Below are positions 1 to 12,200 of a DNA stretch of 64,000 nt, piece by piece. The notes below the pieces were generated by a model, which saw nothing but the letters and a program-made list of their open reading frames with translations, was not told where the DNA came from and made no database searches. Location: assembly GCA_020796225.1 (NCBI GenBank), contig CM036771.1, positions 26,084,176 to 26,148,175 of the forward strand, given 5' to 3'. The stretch is from Arion vulgaris (taxonomy: Eukaryota; Mollusca; Gastropoda; Stylommatophora; Arionidae). Positions within the stretch are counted from its first letter, which is position 1. Each line of letters opens with the position of its first letter. A program made the translations under genes and the position numbers.

Positions 1-183
1 GTCTACACCGTCCAACTACACGGTTCCATTACTCATCAATAATATTCCACCATTAGAGCACAGATCTCACCAAGACTTTTCTTAGAGTCCTGATTACTGT
101 TTAATTGTTTTAGCAGCAGAACTTGTCATTTGTGAGTATAAACAAACATTGGAATGTCTAACTAAATTATTATTTTCAAACAG

Positions 184-216
184 AAAATATTGAAAGAAGG
201 AGACGTACCCAATGAC
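184..216 (+). other. MIS12: Probable 5' UTR part of the first visible MIS12 exon
   Basis: A T-rich tract ending in AAACAG at 178-183 looks like a 3' splice site. The 33 nt from 184 to the ATG at 217 have no in-frame stop and may be 5' UTR or extra coding sequence. Bases 1-183 then belong to an upstream intron in which I see nothing else. Confidence 0.5.
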
Positions 217-3200
217 ATGGAGAAGACTGAGTTAAGTTCTTCTGACCATCTACCAGTAACTGAAGCTACAACAGGGGACGAGAATGTCAAGTTGGAATAT
301 GCTGCTCAACATTTTGGATTCACACCTATCACTCTGCTCAATGGAAGTTAGTACTTAGATAATGTAGTACTGTTGCAGTTTCTTCTATACACTAGCACTA
401 TTACTACAATTTAATGTATATTGATTATACTCATTATTAAATTTTTAGTTCACTGTTTAGTGACAGGATGTTATCATGTTGTTATTCATCATCAGCATCA
501 AATAGCTTTCCTGGGAAGAACTTTGCTACCCCAACAGTCCTCCGGAATTTCTCTCATTTCTCTGTTGGGCCTCTGCAGCCGTCATGTTCAAACCATCAGT
601 ATCATCCTGAATCTATCTTCTCTGTGGTCTTCCTCTTCTTCTCTTTGCCAGTATGCCTCCTTCCATGATGGTCTTCTCCAGCCCTTCGTGTCTTTGTATT
701 ACAGTTATGGTTTTTTTTAAGCATTGTCTTGGAAGGTAGTCTGCCATTGCTTTCCTTCCTCACAGTGACCATACTGGTCCATAACCATTGTCTCTATGTT
801 ATTACACTATATTATAAACAACTTGACATACATTACTACATCACAGTGCAGTGGTTTGTGAGTCATACAGAACTGCAGCAGCAGAACAGATGATATAACT
901 TAGAAAATCAGCAATACAGCATCCAACAATTGCAAACATTCCCTGCTCGCACTATCCACAAACCTTTCAGACCTGTATCTGTCTTAGCAGTCATCTACAT
1001 ACCCATAGACTGACTTGAGTCAAGCTATCTTTTTATCTTTTAGGTCTTCATCAAACATGATGGACAAACATTCTATTGATCATAATCTTCACTCCTTCAA
1101 GTAACATCTTCTCCCTGACAGACTTCACTGTGTTTGTTCTAATAGTTTGTATATCTCACATCATCTAGGTACTTCTCCTTCTTCTGCTTCTCACTAGATT
1201 GGGATTTCTGATTCTCTAATAAAGGCAGCCGTCTGCCTCAGATTATCAGCCAAGCCATACAGTTTGTCTTGGACTCTGGTGTAAGTGGGCCACCTCTTTC
1301 TTCTCAAGTCTGCATACTGGGGCAGTTCTGTAGGATATAATTCCTATGATTTCTGCTTCCCCGTTTTGGCCACCCACATGATGGTTGGTCTGACATTCTT
1401 ACTGCTTGGCTAAATCTACGAGGCAGATTGGCGACCGTAGAATCTGTTATCCCATTTCTCATTGTGAGGGGTCATTGCACCATGTTATGCGCCTTACGGC
1501 CTGGTGCATCCGTTTCTGCAAGCATTTGTTTCCGGTTAGCATTCCATAGCGGACACATGCATCCGATTTCAGCCAAACCTCCTTAGTCGCCTCTTACGAC
1601 ATGCGTGGCAGGTAACAGTGGTTCGATTCTTTACCGGTTATCACTCAGGCAATCTAGGTACAAATGCAGACATTTTTCTCAGATTCATTTAACACTTTCG
1701 CTGCCACAGATTACAAAATTCGCAAATTACCAAGTCCCTTTCGCTGCTGCCTAACTTTTGTTGTTTGGGAGACACACCATTTTTTAAACGGGGAGTTTCG
1801 CTAGCCGAAAAAGGGGGTCCCATTACACACTACCTCCGTATTGCTCTCCAAAATGGGGATCTAGTGTACCTGCGGTAAATATATCATAAGTCTGATTTGA
1901 ACTATTTTTTTTCACGATTTTCATAAGTAAACAAAGATTTTCAAAATATGTGATGTAGCTGATGAATAGTGATGTCCAAAATGATTCTTATTCAGACTTT
2001 TTAGCCAGTGATAGTGATAAAACAGACTCGGAATGTGATACAAATTTGAACTTTGATTCACCATGTTTATAGATCGACAGCAGATATTCTCAGGTGATGG
2101 AGACCCACCTCGAAAATGGGGACATATCATACTGTGGATAGGTATGGGGAACGACGCCAATATCAGTTTCAGCAATAGCTTGTGGATTACGAAGAATATA
2201 CTTTACATATAGATTGGTCAATAGCCCATTAATATATGAACTCTATTCCATAGTTTAAACATCCTAAGTTTATTTTTAATGATGTTTTGAAATTATCACC
2301 CTGAAACTGATTATGCCCAAAAATAGTGTGGCAGTGAGCCAGACTTGGTTGAAAAATGGGTGGCAGCGAAAGTGTTAAGCTATCATTTAAATTACCATTC
2401 GGGTCAAAGGTGCATAGGGACAACGCGCACCAGGATTAGTGAGCTGGCACTAATCAAGATCCTATCCCACCTCCACATGGTGACTCCTGGTAACAGACAA
2501 CCGATATTGTCTGGCTAAGCGGGTAGGGATCGAGGGAGAACTACTCGGGTGTAAGTAGTGATGCAGACATAGTCACATTGGATGGAATCCGTTCTCAACA
2601 CAGACGAGCGGAGTTCCAGAGTGACTTGATGCACGTCTCTCCCAGCCGATGGGAAAAGCTGAACGGATAAACAAAAAGGGATGAGGGGTGCATCCAGAGA
2701 AGAGATGTGGGCCCACATAGGGCAAAACTCGGAGCCCTGAGGTGGGGGCCCGAGTTGAGCTCAGCGTCCGGACAGGCTAGAGGCATGGTGAATGTGTGCA
2801 CGGTGAAAACCAATAGACACTGGGCAAGCACCAAAACAGAGCAAACCCGCATGCGGACGATGCATAGGTGGGGCAGGCGCACACAGCGCGGACAGTGGAG
2901 CGACGAGGGTCGGGCAGGCGGGGGTGAACGGACCACCCAAAAGTGCAAAAGACTGGAAAGCCCAGCAGAGGCTTGAATCCAGTGCACGTTTCCACTCGCA
3001 GGGAACTATTACTGCCTTGTAGTTAGATTGGGGACAATCTGGAGCAAACCATACACAAAACTGGATGGTGGGCAAACCAAGTAGCCAAAAAAAGATCGGT
3101 AACCTGGGCAGATGGCGCTCAACAACACGGGAGGGTAGGTCGCCTAGGGTCGCTACTCTAAAAGAAAATAGCAATCTTCTGCCTTGCAGGTCAGCTGAGG

Positions 3201-6200
3201 ACAGTCAAAGGTTGATGGAGAGTGAACCCAGTAAACGCTGGTTGAAATCGGACACATCGCTGAAGGACAAGCACCAGAGCTCCAAATGTATTGAAGATGT
3301 GACTTAAAAATACGGTCTTGGCGAATGCCGTTTATATATCACAATAAGAATGTTCAAAACAGCCGAAAAGAACGAGAGAGAGAGGAATAACTGTTCTCTT
3401 TTAATGTCCTAGTCCAAGATCGAGGCGTGTTAAAATGAAAACGGACTTGTGGATTTATTTAAAAAGTATCATACGCAAATTAACAGTTTCAACGGAATTA
3501 AACAAAGCAACCACTTGTGAATAAGAATGCACCTGGGTTCATCAGAAAAATCTCAGTATGCATTTAGGCAAGCATCCCACTGTTTAGGTAGACGTCGAAT
3601 GCCGTCCGAGACAAAGGTGCGTGGCTGCTCACTGAACCATGTGGTCACGCTGTCTCCGCTCGGCGCTGTTGAATCGCTGTCCCTTTAGTGCTTTCTTCAA
3701 CGGTCCGAACAAATGGAAATCACACCGGGACAAATCAGGACTATAGGCTGGGTGATGAAGAACTTCCCAATTCTTCTTTGCCAATATATCCTGCACATTT
3801 TTTGCAACGTGCAGGCGAGCGTTGTCGTGGAGAAGAATCACACCTTGAGAAAGCTTGCCTGGTCGCTAGCCTTGATGGCCTTATGCAGCTTGTCTAAAGT
3901 GTCTTTATAATGGGCGGCATTGATGTTGACACCAGGTTCCTTAAAATCGCCAACAAAGCCCTTCATGGTCAAAAATGCGGTCACCATAACCTTCCCAGCA
4001 GAAACCTGTGTCTTGAATTTTTGGGTTTTGGTGAACCTGGATGTTTCCACTGCATGCTGTCAATTTTGCTGCTCGGTTCATAGTGGTGGCACCACGATTC
4101 ATCACCTGCCACAATGCTCAACAGAAATGCATCACCCTCTGTCCTGTAACGCATCAAGTGGTTCAAACTCCACCCCATCCGTTCTTCCTTATGGTAGTCA
4201 GTTAACATCCGTGGGACCCACTGTAAACACACCTTCCGATAGTTCAATTTCTTCCGAACAACCATGTGGGCTGTCCCAATTGACATATGGAATTCTTCTG
4301 CAAGCGAACGAATGCTTCGACGACGGTCAGTCAGTACTGCTTTATCAAGCAAGGCAGCAAAATTGACAGCATGCAAGGAAAACATAACCAAAACCCAAAA
4401 ATTCAAGACACAGGTTTCTGCTGGGAAGGTTATGGTGACCGCATTTTTGACCATGAAGGGCTTTTGTTGGCCGATTTTAAGGAACCTGGTGTCAACATCA
4501 ATGCCGCCCATTATAAAGACACTTTAGACAAGCTGCATAAGGCCATCAAGGCTAAGCGACCAGGCAAGCTTTCTCAAGGTGTGATTCTTCTCCACGACAA
4601 CGCTCGTCCGCACGTCGCAAAGAATAATTGGGAAGTTCTTCATCACCCAGCCTATAGTCCCGATTTGTCCCTGTGTGATTTCCATTTGTTCGGACTGTTG
4701 AAGAAAGCACTAAAGGAACAGCGATTCAACAGCGACGCAGACGCGAAGACAGCGGTGACCACATGGTTCAGTGAGCAGCCACGACCTTTTTCTCGGACGG
4801 CATTCGTGCCTACCTTCCTTCCTTTCGTTCGCTTGAAATATGTCTATATATTCAATGTTGTCTCTTGTATGAACTTCACTGTCTTTTGTAGCTCACACAG
4901 AGGTCCGTGTAGTTTTATGTCGAGTGTTGTTTCGTTAGGCCAGTGAGTTTGCCTCAGTGTCGTCTACCTAAACAGTGGGATGCTTGCCTAAATGCATACA
5001 GAGATTTTTTCTGATGAATCCAGGTGCATTCTTATTCACAAGTGGTTGCTTTGTTTAATTTCGTTGAAACTGTTAATTTGCGTATGATACTTTTTAAATA
5101 AATCCACAAGTCCCGTTTTCATTTTAACACGCCTCGTATATTATAGTTAACATGGTTTTCATTGCTGACCATTGTCCATCACTGCATGACAAACTGAATA
5201 TTTAGAAGTGTAATCATGAATAATGTTACTTGACATTACATTTGTTAAATGTTTGCCATTTGTCAGTGTCAAGTCATCTAACCCGACCGTACAATTTCCA
5301 GTCATATATTTGATTGTATACGTTATGTAGTCATATTTATTACTTCATAACATAAATGCATTAAAAATATTTCAACTGTTCTAATAAAAAAAAAAAAAAA
5401 AACACATGTAGTCATGAACACATTTACAGTACAGGAGGTATCTGACGTGGTGCTCCCCTCTCACTCCTAAGGTACTCAGTCCTGTTCCCACATGGAATGA
5501 CAGAATATTTTCCCACATGGAATGACAGAATATTTTCCCACATGGAATGACTGAATATTTTCCCAGATATCCATGAGCTCAATGTGGATACCATGTTCAA
5601 GTTGAGCAGACTTGAAAAGCTGCAGTCTGAGCAAAATTCATTAAAAAGTTTTAAATAAACATCCTACAAAAAATTTCAAAACTGCATCCCGGACCCTCAT
5701 TGGTGCTACAGAGTTTATGCACTGCTACTGAGATTTTCCTATGTCAGAAAGAGATTGGAGTAAACATGGTTGTTTACTGAAGTGTGATGATAATGGTCCA
5801 ATCAATCAACACCACAATGAAAAGTTGTTCTATTTAAGCTCTTTCATAGAAATGGGTTCAAAATTTGGAGTGACAGACACTGCACTTTGACTTTTACCTG
5901 TAGAAATTGTATCTTCACATTTGGTTGTATAAAATATTTGTTTTCCTGGTGAAAACAATTTGTGTCTGTGTAAATTAATGGTCCATTTCTGTCCTGAACC
6001 TGTGCAACATTCTGAACAAAATAAATTTCTTATACATGTTTATTTCTACCATTTTCAGTGTTCAATACAGTTTGTGACATGTACAGAGAAGCCTTGAAAG
6101 CATTTTGTAGTACGTGTTCAGACAAAGTGAGTCAAACATTTAGCCACTGTATCTAATTATGAGTGTCTTAGATTTGTTTATTTTTCATCTTGCTCTCTCT

Positions 6201-9200
6201 TGCCATCCCTTCCAATTGATGATCTGAGAATGACTCTGCTGACGCCGGTCAGCTTTCACTGAACATAATTTTTGAGGACTGCTGTCACGGGAGCTAAGTT
6301 CCAGAAGGCACAAGCTACTTGATGATGATGAATATTGTTTTTTGTCATAATCCCATCAATAGTAAATAAAAATAAAACTGCTGACAAGGGGCATCCCTGC
6401 ACTACTCAAGTTCCTATCTCATATATTTCTGTGAGTTGTCTTCCATGAAGAATTCTACATTTTATTTCACGTATATTTTCTTTATTAACTTGAGACTTTC
6501 ATAATGCATCAACAGTTTCCACATTTTTCTCAAGTCATACTGTCCAATGCTTTCTTAGAGTCAACAAATTCAATGTCAAATATAGGGTTCCATTTTAAGA
6601 TTTGCTCTACTATTATGGTGTTGCGGGCAGCTCAGGATTTTTCTGAACATTGTCTGTTCTCTTCTTAACTTTTTTGTCTGGCTTCTTTTAGTTTCTTCAA
6701 GATAATCTGGTTTAGTCAAAAAATTTTGCATTGATAACAGTATTCCTCTGTAGTTTGTGTATTCTTTCAAATCTCCTTTCTTTGACTAGATTGATTGATT
6801 GATAGGACCATCATCATTGCACTCGGAGAGTAACCATGTGTGCTCCGATCTCTTTAGTGCACAAACTCCATAGCACCGGCGATGGTTGCCTATGTAATTT
6901 TGTATATGGTCAAGATATTTTGTAGGAATTTTATTTTTAATCTTTTTCTAATGAATTTTGCCCAGGCAGCGGCTTTTCTGCCTTGGCTCTTCTATGTGCT
7001 CAAATTGAACATGGGACCTACGTTTTATCGTCTGTCTCCGATAGGACTTGGAACTCAATCTCAGATCAGAGAACTCTGGAAAAATATCCCGATGGCTCCA
7101 CAAGGAAGCAAACCAATTGCCTTTGGCACGAGAGGCGAGCACTTAACCTCTACGCTACAGAGAAATTTCTTCTTCTATTTTCGTTGTTTTCATATTAATA
7201 TAAAATTTGTATAAGCATTTTGAAAGAGTATGACTTAGAATAGTAGAAAAAAATTAGTAAAAAAAAAAATATCAAAGTGTTGCCATGGAAACAATACAAA
7301 ATGGCGCTAAAACAAAATTTCAAATCCTAAGGCTCTGAATCTAATGAATGTAAATGAATTCTGTTTTCACTCTAAGGTGCGCAATTGTAATATCTAAAAT
7401 ATTACACATGATTTTTAGGATATATTAAATATTTAATTTTTATAAATTTTTGGTAAAAATTCCCTCAAAATGTGGTCAAAAAAGCTGTTTTTGGAGGGTG
7501 TGTTTACACAAAAATTCATAAAAATGTAATATTTAATATATCCTAAAAGGATCAGTAATTTTGTAGATATTACAATTTCGCACCTTAGAGTGAAAACAGA
7601 ATTCATTTATATTCATTAACTTCAGAGCCTTAGGGATTTGAAATTTTGTGCTTGGTGGCCATTTTGTATTGTTTCCATGGCAACGCGTTGACTTTTTTTT
7701 CTAATTTTTTCTACTATTCTAAGTCATAATCTTTCAAAATTGTTATACAAATTCTACATTAATACCAAAGCAAAGAAAATAGTTTCCAGACCAGAGTCCC
7801 CCCTTAAAACGAACAAACTGTGCATCATTGGAGACCATCATTAGAAGACAAAGATGGAGGATTATTGGTCATTTGGGACATTTGGCTAACACAGCTCTCC
7901 GATGGACAGCGGATGGAAAAGAAAGCCTGGATGTCTAAAGGAAACATGAAGAAAAATGGCGAACAACGAGCTGAAAGATTGTGGCCTGACATAGGAAACA
8001 ATTAATAGAAAGGTACCAGATGACAACATTGGAAATCTTTTGTCAAAGTTGTATGTGTCAAACAGGACACAAAGAATAGATAGATGTACTTGTTCATTTA
8101 TTCTAGAAGGAAAAATAAAATTTGATATCATATTGAGTCTTTCATTTATTGTCACAAGTATCCTAATGTCATGACTGATGAGGAGCTAAGAAATTCCCGT
8201 CATGCTGTTAGCGAGATCATAGATAAAGATGTTTCTGAGATGTTTGACACATTAGAGGTTAGTGGACTTTTTTTCCTGATTAGAAACTTACAGTATTTCT
8301 CATGGGCTAGTGTGGATGTCTTTTGGCTGAAGAATAAAGGCACCTTGTTATGCTGTGCGCAGGTTGGGTATTTTATTTAGCTGAAAAATAAAGGCAGCTT
8401 ACTATGCTGTGTGCAGGTTGGGTATTTTATTTGACAGAAGAATAAAGATAGCTTGTTGTGCAGGTTGGGTATTTTATTTAGCTGAAGAATAAAGACAGCT
8501 TGCTATGCTGTGTGCAGGTTGAGTATTTTATTTAGCTGAAGAATAAAGACAGCTTGCTATGCTGTGTGCAGGTTCTGTATTTTATTTAGCTGAAGAATAA
8601 AGACAGCTTGCTATGCTGTGTGCAGGTTCTGTATTTTATTTAGCTGAAGAATAAAGACAGCTTGCTATGCTGTGTGCAGGTTGGGTATTTTATTTAGCTG
8701 AAGAATAGACAGCTTGCTATGCTGTGTGCAGGTTGGGTATTTTATTTAGCTGAAGAATAAAGACAGCTTGCTATGCTGTGTGCAGGTTGGGTATTTTATT
8801 TAGCTGAAGAATAAAGACAGCTTGCTATGCTCTGTGCAGATTGGGTATTTTATTTAGCTGAAGAATAAAGACAGCTTGCTATGCTGTGTGCAGATTGGGT
8901 ATTTTATTTAGCTGAAGAATAAAGACAGCTTGCTATGCTCTGTGCAGCTTGGGTTATATTGCAAATGATGGTGAGGTAATAAATATTATATAGAATGAAT
9001 ACATCCTCACCGATACCCGGAGTAAATTACTGTCAGTGAATCACTTTCATATGAATGACAATCTAGACCTGATGTCTCTAGTTAAGCTGTTGCCTTGCGC
9101 TTTGAAGGTTGGAGGTTCGAATCCAGGGACTGTGCCGTTCTGTTCATGTGTACATTTTTTCCAGAGATCCCTGAGGCTGTTTCCAGAGTTTGTGCTTGGT

Positions 9201-12200
9201 CAATACTCTCGGCAGGTGGCCTGTTATTTCTGTGGAGAGGGACTGAGTCATATGGGATGAAATCTGGTGCATTGAAGTCAATCCTTCGTCTTTAGATCTC
9301 TAGCCACGTCTCCACCATAGCCTTATTAAAGGTTTCCATAATAGCCTATTGCCGCAATCGTTTTACTGTTATTGTCTTGCATATCATGAGTACTTAATTA
9401 ATAATGAACTCTGAATAATCAACTCTGTAAATTATCCCTAGTTTAATGTGACTACTGTATGTCAGATCAGATGTTTCATTCGCTACCGTATGACAGTAGA
9501 TGGTACCATCTGCAACTGTTAAACTCACTGTCTTGTGGAGGGGACTTGATAGTGCTAAAGGCTTGTTGGTCAACATGGTTATGCAGAAGGCAAGAGAAGT
9601 AAACCTTGACCACAAATCCAGAAGGATTGGCCCTAAGGCAGTTTATGGTTATATGTGTAATCCATTCCATCTTCTGGCGTTCTCTGCTTGATTCCAAACA
9701 TATGGACTTCGTCTTTCCATTGGATGAAACAGTAGGGTAGAGAGAGGCGCTTGTGCAAAATGGTCACGGCACATTCCCCATATCAGCTCCCGCGGCTAGG
9801 CATAAATGGAGAGGACACTTCATCTTTGCTTTATTGACCGTCTATAAAGATGACAAAGGCCATATATAATGTAGGAATGCTAACCCGAAACAAATGCTTG
9901 CAGAAAACGGATGCACCAGGCCGTAAGGCGCATAACATGGTGCAACGACACCTCACAATGAGGAATGGGATAACAGATTCTATGGTCGGCAGTCTGCCTC
10001 TGAGATTTGGCCACACAGTATGAATGTCAGACCTACCATCAGGAAGGTGGCCAAAACTTACTGCAGGAAGAGGTCGGTACAAACGGGAAGCAGAAATCAT
10101 AGGAATTATATCCTACAGAACTGCCCCCAGTGTGCAGACTTGAGAAGAAAGAGGTGGCCCACTTACACCAGCGTCCAAGACAAACTGTATGGCGGGGTTC
10201 ATAATCTGAGGCAGACGGCTGCTTTTATTAGAGAATCCGAAGTACCAATCTAGTTGAGAGCGCAGAAGAAATATATAATGTGACTACCATTACTGCTTGT
10301 ACTTTCTTTCCACAGTTTTATCTATTAGAAGGAGTATTCTCAATTCCTGAAAATATAGTTCTACCCGAAGATAGATGTCAATTGCAACGACTGAGTCAAG
10401 ATGAACACAATGAAATGGAGGCAAAGATTGATGATGTCAAAAAACGAATAATTGCGGTAATTATATTTCTGCTTGGTCATTGGTTATAACACTGAGTTTC
10501 CACTGCTCATTCTTACTGGGTCGTACTGGGCAGAGGAATTAAGATTATTTGTTATTGAACAGACGTCATTGCACTCCGGCCAGACCCATAGGTACTCAGT
10601 CTTTCCCTACAGGTGTCAAATGGTTTGCATACTGAATGTTCCTGTGGCTTGCTGGTTAAACACACTCCTCACTCTGCTCCTCAGGCATCCAGTTCTACTG
10701 GTACAATGGATAACCCCAAACTCCTTAAATCGCTGGATCAATTTTAGTGTCTTCATCCAACAGGCAGTCATGAAATGAAGAACATCCCCCTTATCAATCT
10801 TCAACTCTTCTACAATCAATGCTGTTGATGCAAGCCTGTCTGCTCTCTACAAACGCTTGCATGCTCAGGACAGAAGATCCACATAAGCCTCTGGAGGTTA
10901 GAAACTTCAATAGATCACATCCACTCACACCACAACCTGCCATGTTGAATCTTCCAAAGCATTTACTGAAAGTCAGATACAACAACGGCCCTGGTAAACA
11001 GAGTCCCAGATTGCCAAAGGAGGACAGCAGTAACGGACTGAACCTCCATCCTCATACTGGGAGCAGTTGTCATGTATGCTCCACAATAATCCTACCATGC
11101 ACGCTAGCCAAGAAACCCAGGCCTAACTGGATACTTACCAGAAGCTGTCAATATACGTTGTTGGTTTTATATTCTCCTTCTTTCTCCCCCTTCCCCCTCC
11201 CCAACAGAATAAACATTGGCCATACAGAGCTGTGGGAAGTTGCCTTCAGGAAACAGCACCGTATTTAAACATTCAACCACCCGCTTTAATGCAAGTATGT
11301 CTGCTCTCTCAATAACCGCGTGTGATCCCGGGAGTCCGGCAAGGGAGCAAAGAATAGTAACACTACAACCTACAAGGCATGTCATTAAACACAACTGAGG
11401 TAGGGGCCTAGGAAGCTACCCTAGTAAATAAAAAGCGTCTCAGAAATCTGATGTGCTGGTCTACTTGTATGTGCATAACTAGCACAACATACAATCGCTC
11501 CTAGACTCGGATCACATACAAATCACAAAGTGTGGTTAACAAGTGGTCGATATGGAATGTTTGAAGAAGAACATATCCAGGAAAGTAGATCCATCGAAGC
11601 CTCTGAGAGATGGAAGCCTCAATAAATGACAATTTCAGTTATATTCTATGACACATATATACTCAAGAAATAAAAGTCACCACAACAATTTGAGGTTTTA
11701 TTCATTTGAAGAAATTATCAATGTAATATTTACATACATGAATCGTAAAGTAGTTAAAGCAGTTTTTTGTCTTGCGTTCTGAAGGTAATGGGTTCAAATC
11801 CAGATTGTGTTGTTCAGTTCACAGGTACAATTTTTTTCTAAGGGATCCTTTAGGATTGTTCATGCTTTGCGCAACTCTTTGCAGGCTGCATACCATTTTT
11901 GGGGAGAGTGACCAAGCCACATGGGGAAACTCAGTGCAATGAAGTCAATCTTTCGTCCATTAGACTCCTTTAAACTGACATGCATTATATCATTCTTATG
12001 TTGACAAAATGATCTATTCAAAATTGCTTTTAGTCACAAGTCTGCGTCCAATTGATAGGATTAAGCTAGTTGATTAGCATAATGCGTAAGCGTTCACCTA
12101 TCTACTCAAAAGGGTTGTAAGTTCAATCCCAAACTCGATGTACCAGGACAGGACACGTGAGGACAGGAATTGGCCCTCCTGCACACTAGGGTCTAGAAAT

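Noticed and set aside
2595..3174. Several 70-137 codon frames on the - strand of repeat H
   Set aside because: Overlapping frames on both strands in GC-rich repeat DNA, no motif and no conservation of frame in the copy at 38.7 kb.
6576..6770. 64-codon - strand frame in MIS12 intron 1 region
   Set aside because: It contains a LINE-like basic stretch but is too short and diverged to assign; it may be a shadow of an old fragment.
9070..9310. Possible tRNA gene (GGTTCGAATCC B box)
   Set aside because: No matching acceptor stem or anticodon arm can be drawn, and the body continues into a repeated SINE sequence.
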